From Polynucleobacter sp. JS-JIR-II-50 (lineage in GTDB: Bacteria; Pseudomonadota; Gammaproteobacteria; Burkholderiales; Burkholderiaceae), in assembly GCF_018687895.1 (NCBI RefSeq), contig NZ_CP061307.1, positions 620,001 to 684,000 on the forward strand: 64,000 nucleotides of DNA, given 5' to 3'. Numbering within the stretch: position 1 is the first letter of the stretch; each line of letters opens with the position of its first letter. Under the pieces are notes generated by a model. That model did no database searches and was not told the origin of the DNA. It saw only the letters and a list, made by a program, of their open reading frames with translations. Below, in pieces: positions 1 through 7,993 of the stretch. A program made the position numbers and the translations under genes.

Positions 1-349
1 TGGATTCTGCAATTTGCTCATCAATCTCCTGGATTGCAGCTGCATTACCTTCTTCTACCGCCGTTTTACGAAACGAAGGATACATTTCGGTGTACTCATA
101 AGTTTCACCTTCAATCGCGATCTCTAAAGCACGTGCCGGAGTAATAGTGCCAGCAGGGTAGAGCAGGTCTAGGTGACCAAAAGCGTGCATGACTTCTTGG
201 TCGGCAGTGGCCTCGAAAATCTTTGCAGTTTCCTCATCGCCTGCAGCGCGAGCCAATTTTGCAAAATAACGATACTTAATATGAGCCATGGATTCACCAG
301 CGAATGCGGACTCCAAGTTTTGGATGGTTTTGATTTCTGGACGTGTCAT
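1..349 (-). CDS. Rubrerythrin family protein (C-terminus outside window)
   Basis: My translation of the minus strand from the ATG at 349 gives a ferritin-like protein beginning MTRPEIKTIQNLESAFAGES, and the frame stays open to the window edge (116 residues seen). The E-S-M-A-H-I-K-Y stretch and the later D-Q-E-V-M-H motif match the ExxH-type di-iron ligands of rubrerythrins, which reduce hydrogen peroxide in the cytoplasm. The C-terminus, and therefore whether a rubredoxin domain is present, lies outside the window. The gene is divergent from oxyR with 144 bases between them, so regulation by peroxide is a reasonable inference. Confidence 0.85.
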   Translation of the reverse strand, partial: MTRPEIKTIQNLESAFAGESMAHIKYRYFAKLARAAGDEETAKIFEATADQEVMHAFGHLDLLYPAGTITPARALEIAIEGETYEYTEMYPSFRKTAVEEGNAAAIQEIDEQIAES

Positions 350-457
350 TTTGATTCCTTTATTAAGACCTATGGTTTGTTGAGTATTCTTTGCTGCTTT
401 CTCAACCATGAATGCAGTGTGCGCCTTATTTATTGATCAGTCTAATGAATCATTATG

Positions 458-483
458 ATAGTATTTATCTAATTATTCGATAA
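458..483 (+). promoter_or_regulatory. Possible OxyR/LysR-type operator in the rubrerythrin-oxyR intergenic region
   Basis: Three tetramers lie at 11-base steps: ATAG at 458-461, CTAA at 469-472 and ATAA at 480-483. The known E. coli OxyR pattern is ATAG-N7-CTAT-N7-ATAG-N7-CTAT, so spacing matches for three of four elements while two tetramers carry one mismatch. The site is directly upstream of the oxyR ribosome binding site (GGAGG at 485-489), a position suited to autorepression. AT-rich context makes chance matches possible. Confidence 0.4.
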
Positions 484-493
484 TGGAGGGAAA

Positions 494-1399
494 ATGGCTT
501 ATTTACCGTCTTTACGGCAGCTGGGGTATTTCGTTGCATTGGCAAAAGAGCTCAATTTCACCCGTGCAGCTCAAGCCTGTTTTGTTGGCCAGTCGACTTT
601 AAGTGCTGGTCTGAAGGAACTGGAGGATGCATTGGGGATCCATTTGGTCGAGCGTGATCGACAGAATGTATCTATCACTCCAATAGGTTTGGAAGTTCTA
701 GAGCGTGCCAAGCTAATCTTGGCGGCATCTGAGGATTTAGTGGAGTATGCAGGCGCAACCGGTAAGCCCATGACTGCCACAATTCGTTTGGGTGTCATAC
801 CAACCATCGCACCATTTTTATTGCCCACTGTTTTGCCAGAAGTTCGTAAACGTTTTCCAGATCTCAAAATTACTTTGAGAGAAGATCTCACTGCGAATTT
901 ACTTTCCAGGTTAGCTGAGCATAAATTAGATTTTGCTTTGATAGCACTTCCATATGATGTAGAAGGCCTTCTTGTTCAAGAATTATTTGACGACCATTTT
1001 TGGTTGGTTGCCAAGGATGGAGATCCCGCATTGAGGGGAAAGGAAGTGACATTACCTGCCAAGATGGCCGAACGCCTCTTGCTGCTCGAAGAGGGTCATT
1101 GTCTACGAGAGCATAGCTTGCAAGCGTGTAAGCGCACGGACATTCGTAAAGCCGAGGGGATGGAAGCAACTAGTTTGTTAACCTTATTGCAAATGGTAGA
1201 GTCTGGACTTGGCATTGCCTTACTTCCTGGAATGGCAGTTAAAAGCAGTCTATTAAATAACTCTGAGTTAGTGACAAAAGAGTTAGCCTCACCAGCGCCC
1301 AAGAGAGTGATTGCTTTAGTTGCGCGCCCCTCTACCGCACATACTCAAGAATTTAATGCGCTGGCAGATTGCATACGCGAACAATTTGGCGTCGCTTAA
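494..1399 (+). CDS. oxyR: Hydrogen peroxide-sensing LysR-type regulator OxyR
   Basis: The 301-residue protein has an N-terminal LysR winged helix (about residues 5-65, with N-F-T-R-A-A-Q-A as recognition helix) and a C-terminal sensing domain (about 95-295). Two cysteines, C203 and C212 in EGHCLREHSLQAC, are nine positions apart, exactly like the peroxide-sensing pair C199/C208 of E. coli OxyR. Known OxyR proteins form this disulfide and activate peroxide defence genes. The ATG has GGAGG five bases upstream. Divergence from rubrerythrin supports a peroxide response unit. The motif makes OxyR much more likely than another LysR protein. Confidence 0.92.
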   Translation: MAYLPSLRQLGYFVALAKELNFTRAAQACFVGQSTLSAGLKELEDALGIHLVERDRQNVSITPIGLEVLERAKLILAASEDLVEYAGATGKPMTATIRLGVIPTIAPFLLPTVLPEVRKRFPDLKITLREDLTANLLSRLAEHKLDFALIALPYDVEGLLVQELFDDHFWLVAKDGDPALRGKEVTLPAKMAERLLLLEEGHCLREHSLQACKRTDIRKAEGMEATSLLTLLQMVESGLGIALLPGMAVKSSLLNNSELVTKELASPAPKRVIALVARPSTAHTQEFNALADCIREQFGVA

Positions 1400-1470
1400 T
1401 CGCATGTTCAGCAAAATTTACCAATCCTTGTTACAGTCATCCCTCTTTTTACTCATTTAAAAGGCAGCAA

Positions 1471-2571
1471 ATGTCAGGCAAAGAAATTATGTTCACCCCG
1501 GTAAATCTGGGAGCACTTCATTTAAAAAATCGTTTAGTGATGGCACCGCTCACGCGGATGCGTGCTGTTGGTGGTGATGTTCCTAACCCGTTAGCTAAAA
1601 CCTATTACGCGCAACGTGCGAGTGCCGGACTTATTATTACTGAGGCAACACAGATTTCTCCATTGGGTAAAGGTTACCCAGCGACGCCTGGAATCTATTC
1701 GGTAGAACAAACCGCTGCATGGAAAGAGATTGTTGAGGCAGTGCATGCTAAGGGCGGTGCGATTGTTGCGCAGTTGTGGCACGTGGGTCGTATCTCCCAT
1801 TCTTCCTTGCATCCAGAGCAGGGCGTACCTGAGGCACCTTCTGCAATTGCTGCGGCTGGTCAAACGTATGGTGCAGATTGGAAACTCCACGACTATGAGA
1901 CTCCAACGGCAATGAGTTTGGAAGACATCGCTCGCTTGCTCAAGGAGTTTGAGGCGGCAGCACAGAATGCAAAAGCTGCAGGCTTTGATGGTATTGAAAT
2001 TCACTCGGCTAATGGCTATTTGCTAGATCAGTTCTTGCAAGACAAAACCAATCAACGTATGGATGAGTATGGTGGCTCGATCGACAATCGTCTGCGTCTA
2101 TTGGGTCAAGTCATCGAAGCTGTAAGCGAAGTATTCCCGAGTGATAAGGTGGGGGTTCGCCTTTCACCATACGGTACTTTCAATGATATGGGTGATAGTG
2201 ATCCGGTAGCATTATTTACTGCTGCAATTAAGAAGCTTAATGGCTATAACTTAGCTTACGTGCATATGATTGAGCCTCGCTCAACCAGTGCTGGCGGAGG
2301 TGATCAAGTTCTTGAGGATGCCCCTATTACCTCCGAGATGTTCCGTGCTGCTTATCAAGGAAAATTTATCACCGCTGGTGGGTATGACCAAGCTATGGGT
2401 GAGAAGGTGTTAGAAGATAATTTAGCTGATGCAGTAGCTTATGGCCGTCTCTACATTTCTAATCCAGATCTAGCAGAGAGATTTCAGCAGGGTGCCGCAC
2501 TAAATCCATATAACCGCGCTACTTTTTATGGTGGCGAGGAAGTGGGCTACACAGATTACCCAACTCTGTAA
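1471..2571 (+). CDS. Old Yellow Enzyme family alkene reductase (NemA-like)
   Basis: This is a 366-residue FMN-dependent TIM barrel, the usual OYE length. The start FTPVNLGALHLKNRLVMAPL and the substrate-anion pair H178/N181 (I-H-S-A-N-G) are typical, as is the C-terminal A-Y-G-R-L-Y-I-S-N-P-D-L flavin phosphate region. Such enzymes reduce activated C=C bonds or nitro compounds with NAD(P)H. The frame stays open back into oxyR, but the ATG at 1471 (or 1489) fits the family start. The position just after oxyR hints at an electrophile or oxidative stress role. The exact substrate is not readable. Confidence 0.9.
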   Translation: MSGKEIMFTPVNLGALHLKNRLVMAPLTRMRAVGGDVPNPLAKTYYAQRASAGLIITEATQISPLGKGYPATPGIYSVEQTAAWKEIVEAVHAKGGAIVAQLWHVGRISHSSLHPEQGVPEAPSAIAAAGQTYGADWKLHDYETPTAMSLEDIARLLKEFEAAAQNAKAAGFDGIEIHSANGYLLDQFLQDKTNQRMDEYGGSIDNRLRLLGQVIEAVSEVFPSDKVGVRLSPYGTFNDMGDSDPVALFTAAIKKLNGYNLAYVHMIEPRSTSAGGGDQVLEDAPITSEMFRAAYQGKFITAGGYDQAMGEKVLEDNLADAVAYGRLYISNPDLAERFQQGAALNPYNRATFYGGEEVGYTDYPTL

Positions 2572-2604
2572 TAGAAGTCCCAGATTCTGGGATGGTTGCT
2601 AATA

Positions 2605-2637
2605 AATCCCGCTCTTAATAAAGCGGGATTATTTTTT
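2605..2637 (+). terminator. Rho-independent terminator after the OYE gene
   Basis: The stem AATCCCGCT (2605-2613) pairs with AGCGGGATT (2622-2630) and is followed by a T-rich run from 2631. It ends the oxyR-side transcription unit and slightly overlaps the stop of the convergent small gene. Confidence 0.85.
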
Positions 2638-2814
2638 GTCTTCAGGGTCTTTAAGAAGACCGTATTGGTTTGCTGCGAGTAAAAAGGCAATAGATGCGCA
2701 ACCCATAGCAAAAAATTGCCATTGATGCAGCATTGCGGTGCCCACCACCGTCATTAGGACTGTCCAGCCTATTGCCATCTTGGCTTTTTTAGAGAGAGGT
2801 TTCATTTTAAGCAT
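2629..2814 (-). CDS. Small two-helix membrane protein of unknown function
   Basis: I do not recognise this family. The 61-residue product begins MLKMKPLSKKAKMAIG, has a basic N-terminus, two hydrophobic helices (about residues 13-30 and 34-52) and a short charged tail, LLKDPEDKK. The ATG at 2814 overlaps the end of the cytochrome b561 gene by eight bases, so translational coupling is likely; ATG 2805 is an alternative. It may be an accessory of the cytochrome, but this is only inferred from the overlap. Confidence 0.6.
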   Translation of the reverse strand: MLKMKPLSKKAKMAIGWTVLMTVVGTAMLHQWQFFAMGCASIAFLLAANQYGLLKDPEDKK

Positions 2815-3343
2815 CAACTTTATTCAACATACGACGAAGTGTATCGTCCTTTACGACGTAATGTTGCCACAAGCCTGCTAAAGCATGAATGCCAATCAAA
2901 AAGTAGAGCGAATTTCCTAAAAACTCATGGATCCCTTCAGCTACTTTTTTCATCTCCGGATTGGGGGCGACCAGCTGAGGCCACACCAAGCCCAAAAAGT
3001 GGATTTCTTTGCCGCCATACTGAAAATACAGGATGCCAAAAATGGGCGATATCAAGAGCAGGGTATACAGCAGCCAATGCATGACCTTGGCCAATGAAAT
3101 GAACAAAGTCTTTGGGTTTGTGGGCTCAGGAACGCCATAAGTTAAGCGGATGATTAGGCGAAGGGCCATTGCTATAAAAATGAGCTGTCCGATAACGCCA
3201 TGGATTGATTTACATAGCTCACGAGACTCGCTTCCTTTGGGAAACTGTCCTTTGAGTTCAATCACTGCAAAAGCGGCGACAACTAGGAAGAAAACAAGCC
3301 AATGGAAGAATATGGAGGCTGGGTGGTATTTGGTTTTAGACAT
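2807..3343 (-). CDS. Cytochrome b561 family membrane protein
   Basis: The 178-residue, four-helix protein has the histidines expected to bind two b haems: in FFHWLVFF (helix 1), CKSIHGVIG (helix 2), VMHWLLYT (helix 3), and in the C-terminal block IHALAGLWQHYVVKDD, a hallmark of bacterial CybB-type proteins. These proteins pass electrons from quinol in the inner membrane, some as superoxide:quinone oxidoreductases. A Fur-like box lies 28 bases upstream of the start. A small membrane protein overlaps its 3' end. Confidence 0.88.
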   Translation of the reverse strand: MSKTKYHPASIFFHWLVFFLVVAAFAVIELKGQFPKGSESRELCKSIHGVIGQLIFIAMALRLIIRLTYGVPEPTNPKTLFISLAKVMHWLLYTLLLISPIFGILYFQYGGKEIHFLGLVWPQLVAPNPEMKKVAEGIHEFLGNSLYFLIGIHALAGLWQHYVVKDDTLRRMLNKVDA

Positions 3344-3370
3344 TCAATGCGGATGTTAAGTGAGCTCATC

Positions 3371-3389
3371 ATAAATGATAATCAATCTC
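3371..3389 (-). promoter_or_regulatory. Fur-like box upstream of cytochrome b561
   Basis: The plus strand at 3371-3389 matches 14 of 19 positions of the classical Fur consensus GATAATGATAATCATTATC, with an uninterrupted core ATGATAATCA. It lies just upstream of the cytochrome b561 start at 3343, suggesting iron-dependent repression. The match was counted by eye. Confidence 0.5.
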
Positions 3390-3439
3390 ATTAACATTAT
3401 TGATGCCAGGGATTTTGCCCCTTAAGGCGGCATTTAAAC

Positions 3440-3631
3440 CTAGTTATTGAGCCTAACCTTGGCGCTAAGCTCATTTGCTAGACCACGCTTATCTATTTGC
3501 GAGAGCCTAAGCGCCTCAAATTCAAAATCTAGCTGCCCAGGATGGAATTCCTCATCATTCTGCAGATCGATGACATAAGTCCATACCAGTTCACGCCCCC
3601 GGTTTTTAAAAACATCCACTACTCGTTTCAT
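3440..3631 (-). CDS. Hypothetical 63-residue protein
   Basis: I do not recognise the family. It is a soluble, charged protein starting MKRVVDVFKNRGRELVWTYV, with no signal peptide or cysteines. An AAGG-type ribosome binding site lies upstream of the ATG at 3631, and the gene follows the DUF4239-like gene by 23 bases on the same strand, so it is probably the last gene of the lldD transcript. Confidence 0.5.
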   Translation of the reverse strand: MKRVVDVFKNRGRELVWTYVIDLQNDEEFHPGQLDFEFEALRLSQIDKRGLANELSAKVRLNN

Positions 3632-3654
3632 CTGGACCGCCTTTATGGTGAAGC

Positions 3655-4455
3655 TTATTGATTGCTAACAGATGGACTGGTAATTGCCATCTGTTGGCTT
3701 AGGTTATTTTTTAGCGCCACTAAGTTTCTAGCTTCAATGCGAATGACTCCGCCTCTTGGACTATCAATGTCAGCAATCAAAAAGAAAGAGACCGAGATAA
3801 CAAAAGGAAAGATCATGAATAGGCCGATGTTCTTCTTAAAATTTCGCGCGCCAAATCCAACCAAGAGATTGGCGCAAATAGCGATTGCTGCCATCAAAGC
3901 CCATGCCGTAAGAGGGATACGATTCCACCAAGCTGCTTGTACATAACCTTGAGAATTCAAAACATCATTCATGCCGGATGCAACTAATGCAATAGAGGCA
4001 GTCTGTTGCATGCGAACGGTTGGAAGAATCTCATTCCAGAGGGCGGTTTGCAGTTGATCTGTTTTTCTGCGAATCTCTTCAATCTTTTCGGGACTCTGTC
4101 TTGAGTAAAACAGAATGCGTTGATCTGTATATTGAAGTAAGAGGTTCTTCGTTGCGGCAGCAGCCTTTGGAGGTAGAAGATCAGCTCTTAAGAATTCAGT
4201 GCCAATGGCATTCGCCTCGCCTTCCTCAAAGATCTCGCGCTGATCATGGCGATTAATAGCCATTGAGAAAGTAAAGCCAATAATTAAGGCCAGCAAGGTT
4301 AAGGTGGCAGTCTGAATAATGCCGAGATCTGCAGATGTCTCGGTATCTTTTGTTCGGAAGCGACTCAGTGCGGCATACCCAAACCAAACAGAGAGGGCAA
4401 ATACTAAAAGTGAGACACCAAAGACAGCAAGAGGGTGGTTAAGAAGAGGAAAAAT
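3655..4455 (-). CDS. DUF4239/bestrophin-like membrane protein with no standard start codon
   Basis: The frame encodes up to 266 residues. Helices are seen near residues 8-28 (PLAVFGVSLLVFALSVWFGY), 45-60 (TLTLLALIIGFTFSMA) and two near the C-terminus, with the soluble segment containing ANAIGTEFLRADLLP, typical of DUF4239-like proteins from memory of the family. The family N-terminus (L-x-x-P-L-A-V-F-G) is encoded here, but the first codon after the lldD stop is ATT and no ATG, GTG or TTG precedes the TTG at 4296, which would delete helix 1. Either ATT initiates, or translation reads on from lldD, or the TTG form is real. Confidence 0.6.
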   Translation of the reverse strand: MFPLLNHPLAVFGVSLLVFALSVWFGYAALSRFRTKDTETSADLGIIQTATLTLLALIIGFTFSMAINRHDQREIFEEGEANAIGTEFLRADLLPPKAAAATKNLLLQYTDQRILFYSRQSPEKIEEIRRKTDQLQTALWNEILPTVRMQQTASIALVASGMNDVLNSQGYVQAAWWNRIPLTAWALMAAIAICANLLVGFGARNFKKNIGLFMIFPFVISVSFFLIADIDSPRGGVIRIEARNLVALKNNLSQQMAITSPSVSNQ

Positions 4456-5601
4456 TTAAAAGGTTCCCGGGTACAAAATATCTTTAGTCACATTCTGAAT
4501 ATCGCGATGGCCTGTAAATGCCATGGTGATATCCAACTCATTGTGAATTAACTCTAAGCACTTGGTTACACCAGCCTCACCCATGGCGCCTAAGCCATAT
4601 AGGAAGGGGCGGCCGATCATCGTGCCACGCGCACCTAAGGCCCACGCTTTTAAAACATCTTGACCTGAGCGAATACCGCCATCCATCCAGACTTCAATAT
4701 CTTTACCAACAGCACCCACAATTCCGGGTAAAGCCTGAATGCTAGAAATCGCGCCATCTAATTGACGGCCACCATGGTTAGAGACAATTAAAGCATCAGC
4801 GCCCGAGTTTGCTGCCAAGCGCGCATCACCTTCATCTAAGATGCCTTTGATAATGAGCTTTCCACCCCAGAGTTTTTTAATCCATTCCACATCACCCCAA
4901 TTGAGGCCCGGATCAAATTGTTCTGCAGTCCAAGAAGATAGTGAAGACATGTTCCCCACACCAGTAGCATGTCCAACGATATTACGGAAAGTCCTGCGTG
5001 GCGTCATAGCCATACCCAAGCACCAGCGTGGCTTAGTCGCCATATTGATCATATTGGCAATCGTCAGCTTAGGAGGAGCGGAGAGACCATTCTTTAGATC
5101 CTTATGACGTTGACCTAAGATTTGCAAATCCAGAGTCAAAACTAGTGCAGAACATTTGGCCGCTTTAGCGCGCTCAATCAAACGCTCAATAAAGCCACGA
5201 TCTTTCATGACGTAAAGTTGGAACCAAAATGGTTTTGTGGTGTGTTCGGCTACGTCTTCAATTGAGCAAATGCTCATAGTGGATAAGCAGAATGGCACAC
5301 CAAACTTTTCAGCAGCCTTAGCGGCTAAAATTTCACCATCGGCATGTTGCATTCCAGTTAGGCCTGTAGGTGCAAGTGCTACCGGCATAGCAACTTCTTG
5401 ACCAATCATGGTTGTCTTAGTGGTGCGGTTAGTCATGTTCACCGCTACACGCTGACGTAACTTAATCTTTTGAAAATCGGATTCATTGGCGCGGTACGTT
5501 GACTCGGTCCATGATCCTGAGTCTGCATAGTCGTAGAACATCTTGGGGGTGCGCTTTTGATGGAGGACCCGCAAGTCTTCTATATTGGTAATGATTGCCA
5601 C
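4456..5601 (-). CDS. lldD: FMN-dependent alpha-hydroxy acid (L-lactate) dehydrogenase
   Basis: The 381-residue TIM barrel carries the family signature SNHGGRQLDGA with the catalytic histidine, followed by the phosphate-binding DGGIRSGQDVLKA and GRPFLYGLG. Known members oxidise L-lactate, glycolate or mandelate to the keto acid and pass electrons to quinone. The start is GTG at 5601, with AAGGA six bases upstream. The TAA stop is directly followed in the same frame by the DUF4239-like gene. LldD is the best guess for substrate, though other 2-hydroxy acids cannot be excluded. Confidence 0.88.
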   Translation of the reverse strand: MAIITNIEDLRVLHQKRTPKMFYDYADSGSWTESTYRANESDFQKIKLRQRVAVNMTNRTTKTTMIGQEVAMPVALAPTGLTGMQHADGEILAAKAAEKFGVPFCLSTMSICSIEDVAEHTTKPFWFQLYVMKDRGFIERLIERAKAAKCSALVLTLDLQILGQRHKDLKNGLSAPPKLTIANMINMATKPRWCLGMAMTPRRTFRNIVGHATGVGNMSSLSSWTAEQFDPGLNWGDVEWIKKLWGGKLIIKGILDEGDARLAANSGADALIVSNHGGRQLDGAISSIQALPGIVGAVGKDIEVWMDGGIRSGQDVLKAWALGARGTMIGRPFLYGLGAMGEAGVTKCLELIHNELDITMAFTGHRDIQNVTKDILYPGTF

Positions 5602-5748
5602 AATGTATCCTTCTGTTTGATGCTATTTTGTAGAAGCAAAAGCTTAATTTAAGCTCTATCTTAGCAATACCGGGGATTTGTTTCTACAATGCTAGGGTAT
5701 CCCTTGCTTGGGGACCTCAAATAACTACTTCCCCTATAAAGTCGCCGA

Positions 5749-6651
5749 ATGGGTCAGCTGAATTTCGCCACAATTGCCTACTTGCTTATAGCTACCGCTT
5801 TATGGGCAGGCAATGCAATCGCTGGGCGAGTATTGGTTGGAAGCATCTCCCCAATTACCTTAAGCGTGGTCCGCTGGGGATTGGCTGCCTTACTTTTGCT
5901 TCCCTTGGGTTGGCGGGTTCTGATGCCGGGAAGTGCCTTATGGCAAAACAAGAAACGTTTCCTTCTCTTGGGTTTATTTGGGGTAGGCAGCTATAACGTC
6001 CTGTTATACCTCGCACTTCAAACATCTACCGCCATTAACGTCACCTTGATCGGTGCCAGCATGCCCATCTGGATGCTATTTATTGGTGCGGTGTTTTATC
6101 AAGTAAAGCCCAGCATCTTGCAGATGATTGGCGCGGTAGTGAGCTTATTAGGTGTTGGTATTGTGCTCACCCGTGGAGATCTAGCAGCCTTACTGACTAT
6201 GCAAATGGTAGTGGGCGATCTTTTAATTATGTTGGCCACAATCTTGTGGGCTTTTTACAGTTGGATGTTGAGTCGTCCGGGCTCTAGTTCAGAACGTCAA
6301 TGGCCATGGGCTGAATTTTTAATGGCGCAAGTAACAGTGGGTTTGTTGTGGACGGGATTTTTTGATGGTTTTGAAATTGCAGCCGGTCATGCTTTTCTGG
6401 ATCTGAATTGGTGGACCGCCTCTTTAATTGTCTTTGTTGCAATTGGCCCATCCTTAATTGCCTATCGTTGTTGGGGTCTGGGTGTGAATGGAGCAGGGCC
6501 TACGGTTGCCGCCTTTTTTGCTAATTTCATACCCTTATTTACTGCGCTTTTATCAGCGGCTATGCTGGGTGAGCCTCCCCAACTGTTTCATGGGCTCGCC
6601 TTTACCCTGATTGTTGCGGGTATTGTTATCTCCTCCAAAAGGGGAAGGTGA
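5749..6651 (+). CDS. EamA/DMT superfamily transporter
   Basis: The 300-residue protein has ten predicted helices arranged as two EamA repeats; the repeat starts are near residues 8 (ATALWAGNAIAGRVL) and 155 (VGDLLIMLATILWAFYSWML). Members export metabolites or amino acids through the inner membrane. The substrate cannot be read. No clear Shine-Dalgarno is present before the ATG. It is divergent from lldD, with a 147-base intergenic region. Confidence 0.85.
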   Translation: MGQLNFATIAYLLIATALWAGNAIAGRVLVGSISPITLSVVRWGLAALLLLPLGWRVLMPGSALWQNKKRFLLLGLFGVGSYNVLLYLALQTSTAINVTLIGASMPIWMLFIGAVFYQVKPSILQMIGAVVSLLGVGIVLTRGDLAALLTMQMVVGDLLIMLATILWAFYSWMLSRPGSSSERQWPWAEFLMAQVTVGLLWTGFFDGFEIAAGHAFLDLNWWTASLIVFVAIGPSLIAYRCWGLGVNGAGPTVAAFFANFIPLFTALLSAAMLGEPPQLFHGLAFTLIVAGIVISSKRGR

Positions 6652-6766
6652 GTCTGCCAAAACTGGCAAAAATGCCCTTTTAAGAGGGGTTTTGGGTTCC
6701 GGCCCCCAAGAAAGCCTTAAATCGGTATCATTTAGGGCTAATCACAGAAATCCCTAGGAAATTACT

Positions 6767-7915
6767 ATGCCAGGTTTACTCCCCAATGTTGATCCAGATG
6801 GTTTGTTAGAGTTCTCAGTCGTTTATACCGACCGCTCTTTAAATCACATGTCTGAAGAGTTCAAGCGCGTGATGGTCGACATATCGAGTGTCCTTAAAGA
6901 CGCTTATAACGCTAGCTCTGCAGTCATCGTTCCCGGTAGCGGAACGTTTGGTATGGAAGCTGTAGCCCGCCAATTTGCTAACAATAAGAAATCCCTGGTA
7001 TTACGCAATGGCTGGTTTAGTTATCGCTGGACGCAAATTTTTGATTTGGATAGCTCTTTCAAAGACATCTCCATTTTAAAAGGTCGCCAAGTGGATAACT
7101 CTGCTCAAGGCGCTTTTGCACCCGCTCCGATTGAAGAGGTAGTAGCATTTATTAAGAAAGAAAAGCCTGCGGTTGTTTTTGCACCGCACGTTGAAACTTC
7201 AGCTGGCATCATCCTTCCAGATGATTACATTAAAGCCGTTGGCGAGGCAGTGCGCTCAGTGGATGGTATTTTTGTATTGGACTGCATTGCTTCTGGCGCA
7301 ATGTGGGTTGATATGAAGGCATGTAATGTTGATGTGTTGATTTCAGCGCCACAAAAAGGCTGGAGCAGCTCACCATGTTGCGCCTTGATTGCGCTGGGTG
7401 AAAGAGGCCGTGAACGCATTGACTCAACTCAAAGCACTAGCTTCTCTATGGACTTGAAAAAATGGTTACAGATTATGGAGGCCTATGAAAAAGGTGGCCA
7501 CGTATATCACACGACTATGCCTACTGACGCTTTAAAGATTTTGCGTAATGTGATGAAAGAAACACAGTCACTTGGTTTTGCAGCACTAAAAGCCAAACAA
7601 ATTGAATTGGGTACGAAAGTCCGCGATCTATTGGTATCTAAGGGTTACCCTTCAGTGGCGGCCAAAGGTTATCAATCTCCAGGTGTAATAGTGAGCTTCA
7701 CTAAAGATCCTGATATCCAATCTGGTAAGAAATTTATTGCCCTGGGCTTACAAACCGCAGCGGGCGTTCCGTTGCAATGCGATGAGCGTCCAGATTTCCG
7801 GACCTTCCGCCTAGGCTTGTTTGGTCTGGAAAAATTAACGCATGTTGACCGCACCGTTGGACATCTTGCAACTGCGTTAGAAAAAATTACCGAGACAGAA
7901 GCGCAGCCTGCGTAG
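6767..7915 (+). CDS. Class V aminotransferase (alanine-glyoxylate / serine-pyruvate type)
   Basis: The 382-residue PLP enzyme has the family cofactor lysine K197 in S-A-P-Q-K-G-W and an upstream D-C-I-A-S-G segment whose aspartate contacts the pyridine nitrogen. The G-S-G-T-F-G-M-E motif near residue 65 binds the phosphate. Known relatives interconvert glyoxylate/glycine or serine/hydroxypyruvate with alanine/pyruvate. The ATG follows an AGGA-type ribosome binding site. It appears monocistronic, ending at a strong hairpin. Confidence 0.85.
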   Translation: MPGLLPNVDPDGLLEFSVVYTDRSLNHMSEEFKRVMVDISSVLKDAYNASSAVIVPGSGTFGMEAVARQFANNKKSLVLRNGWFSYRWTQIFDLDSSFKDISILKGRQVDNSAQGAFAPAPIEEVVAFIKKEKPAVVFAPHVETSAGIILPDDYIKAVGEAVRSVDGIFVLDCIASGAMWVDMKACNVDVLISAPQKGWSSSPCCALIALGERGRERIDSTQSTSFSMDLKKWLQIMEAYEKGGHVYHTTMPTDALKILRNVMKETQSLGFAALKAKQIELGTKVRDLLVSKGYPSVAAKGYQSPGVIVSFTKDPDIQSGKKFIALGLQTAAGVPLQCDERPDFRTFRLGLFGLEKLTHVDRTVGHLATALEKITETEAQPA

Positions 7916-7942
7916 TCAAATAAAGTAGTTCAGCATTAAGAA

Positions 7943-7970
7943 ATAAAGGCCATCATCTGATGGCCTTTAT
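7943..7970. terminator. Bidirectional terminator between convergent genes
   Basis: Positions 7943-7955 (ATAAAGGCCATCA) are the exact inverted complement of 7958-7970, so the hairpin has A-tract and T-tract flanks and can serve the aminotransferase and the convergent nitrobindin-like gene. Confidence 0.85.
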
Positions 7971-7993
7971 TGCATTCTAGGGTGATACTACTT

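Noticed and set aside
173..436. Plus-strand open frame opposite the rubrerythrin gene
   Set aside because: It is antisense to a clear gene, has no family-like features and no good ribosome binding site.
4456..4458. LldD-DUF4239 fusion with an internal sequencing error removing a sense codon
   Set aside because: LldD already has its full family length and normal C-terminus, so a natural fusion is less likely than re-initiation; kept only as one option in the finding.
6655..6700. Hairpins after the EamA gene (CCAAAAC/GTTTTGG and others) as a terminator or riboswitch
   Set aside because: Pairings overlap and no clean T tract follows; no known riboswitch pattern recognised.
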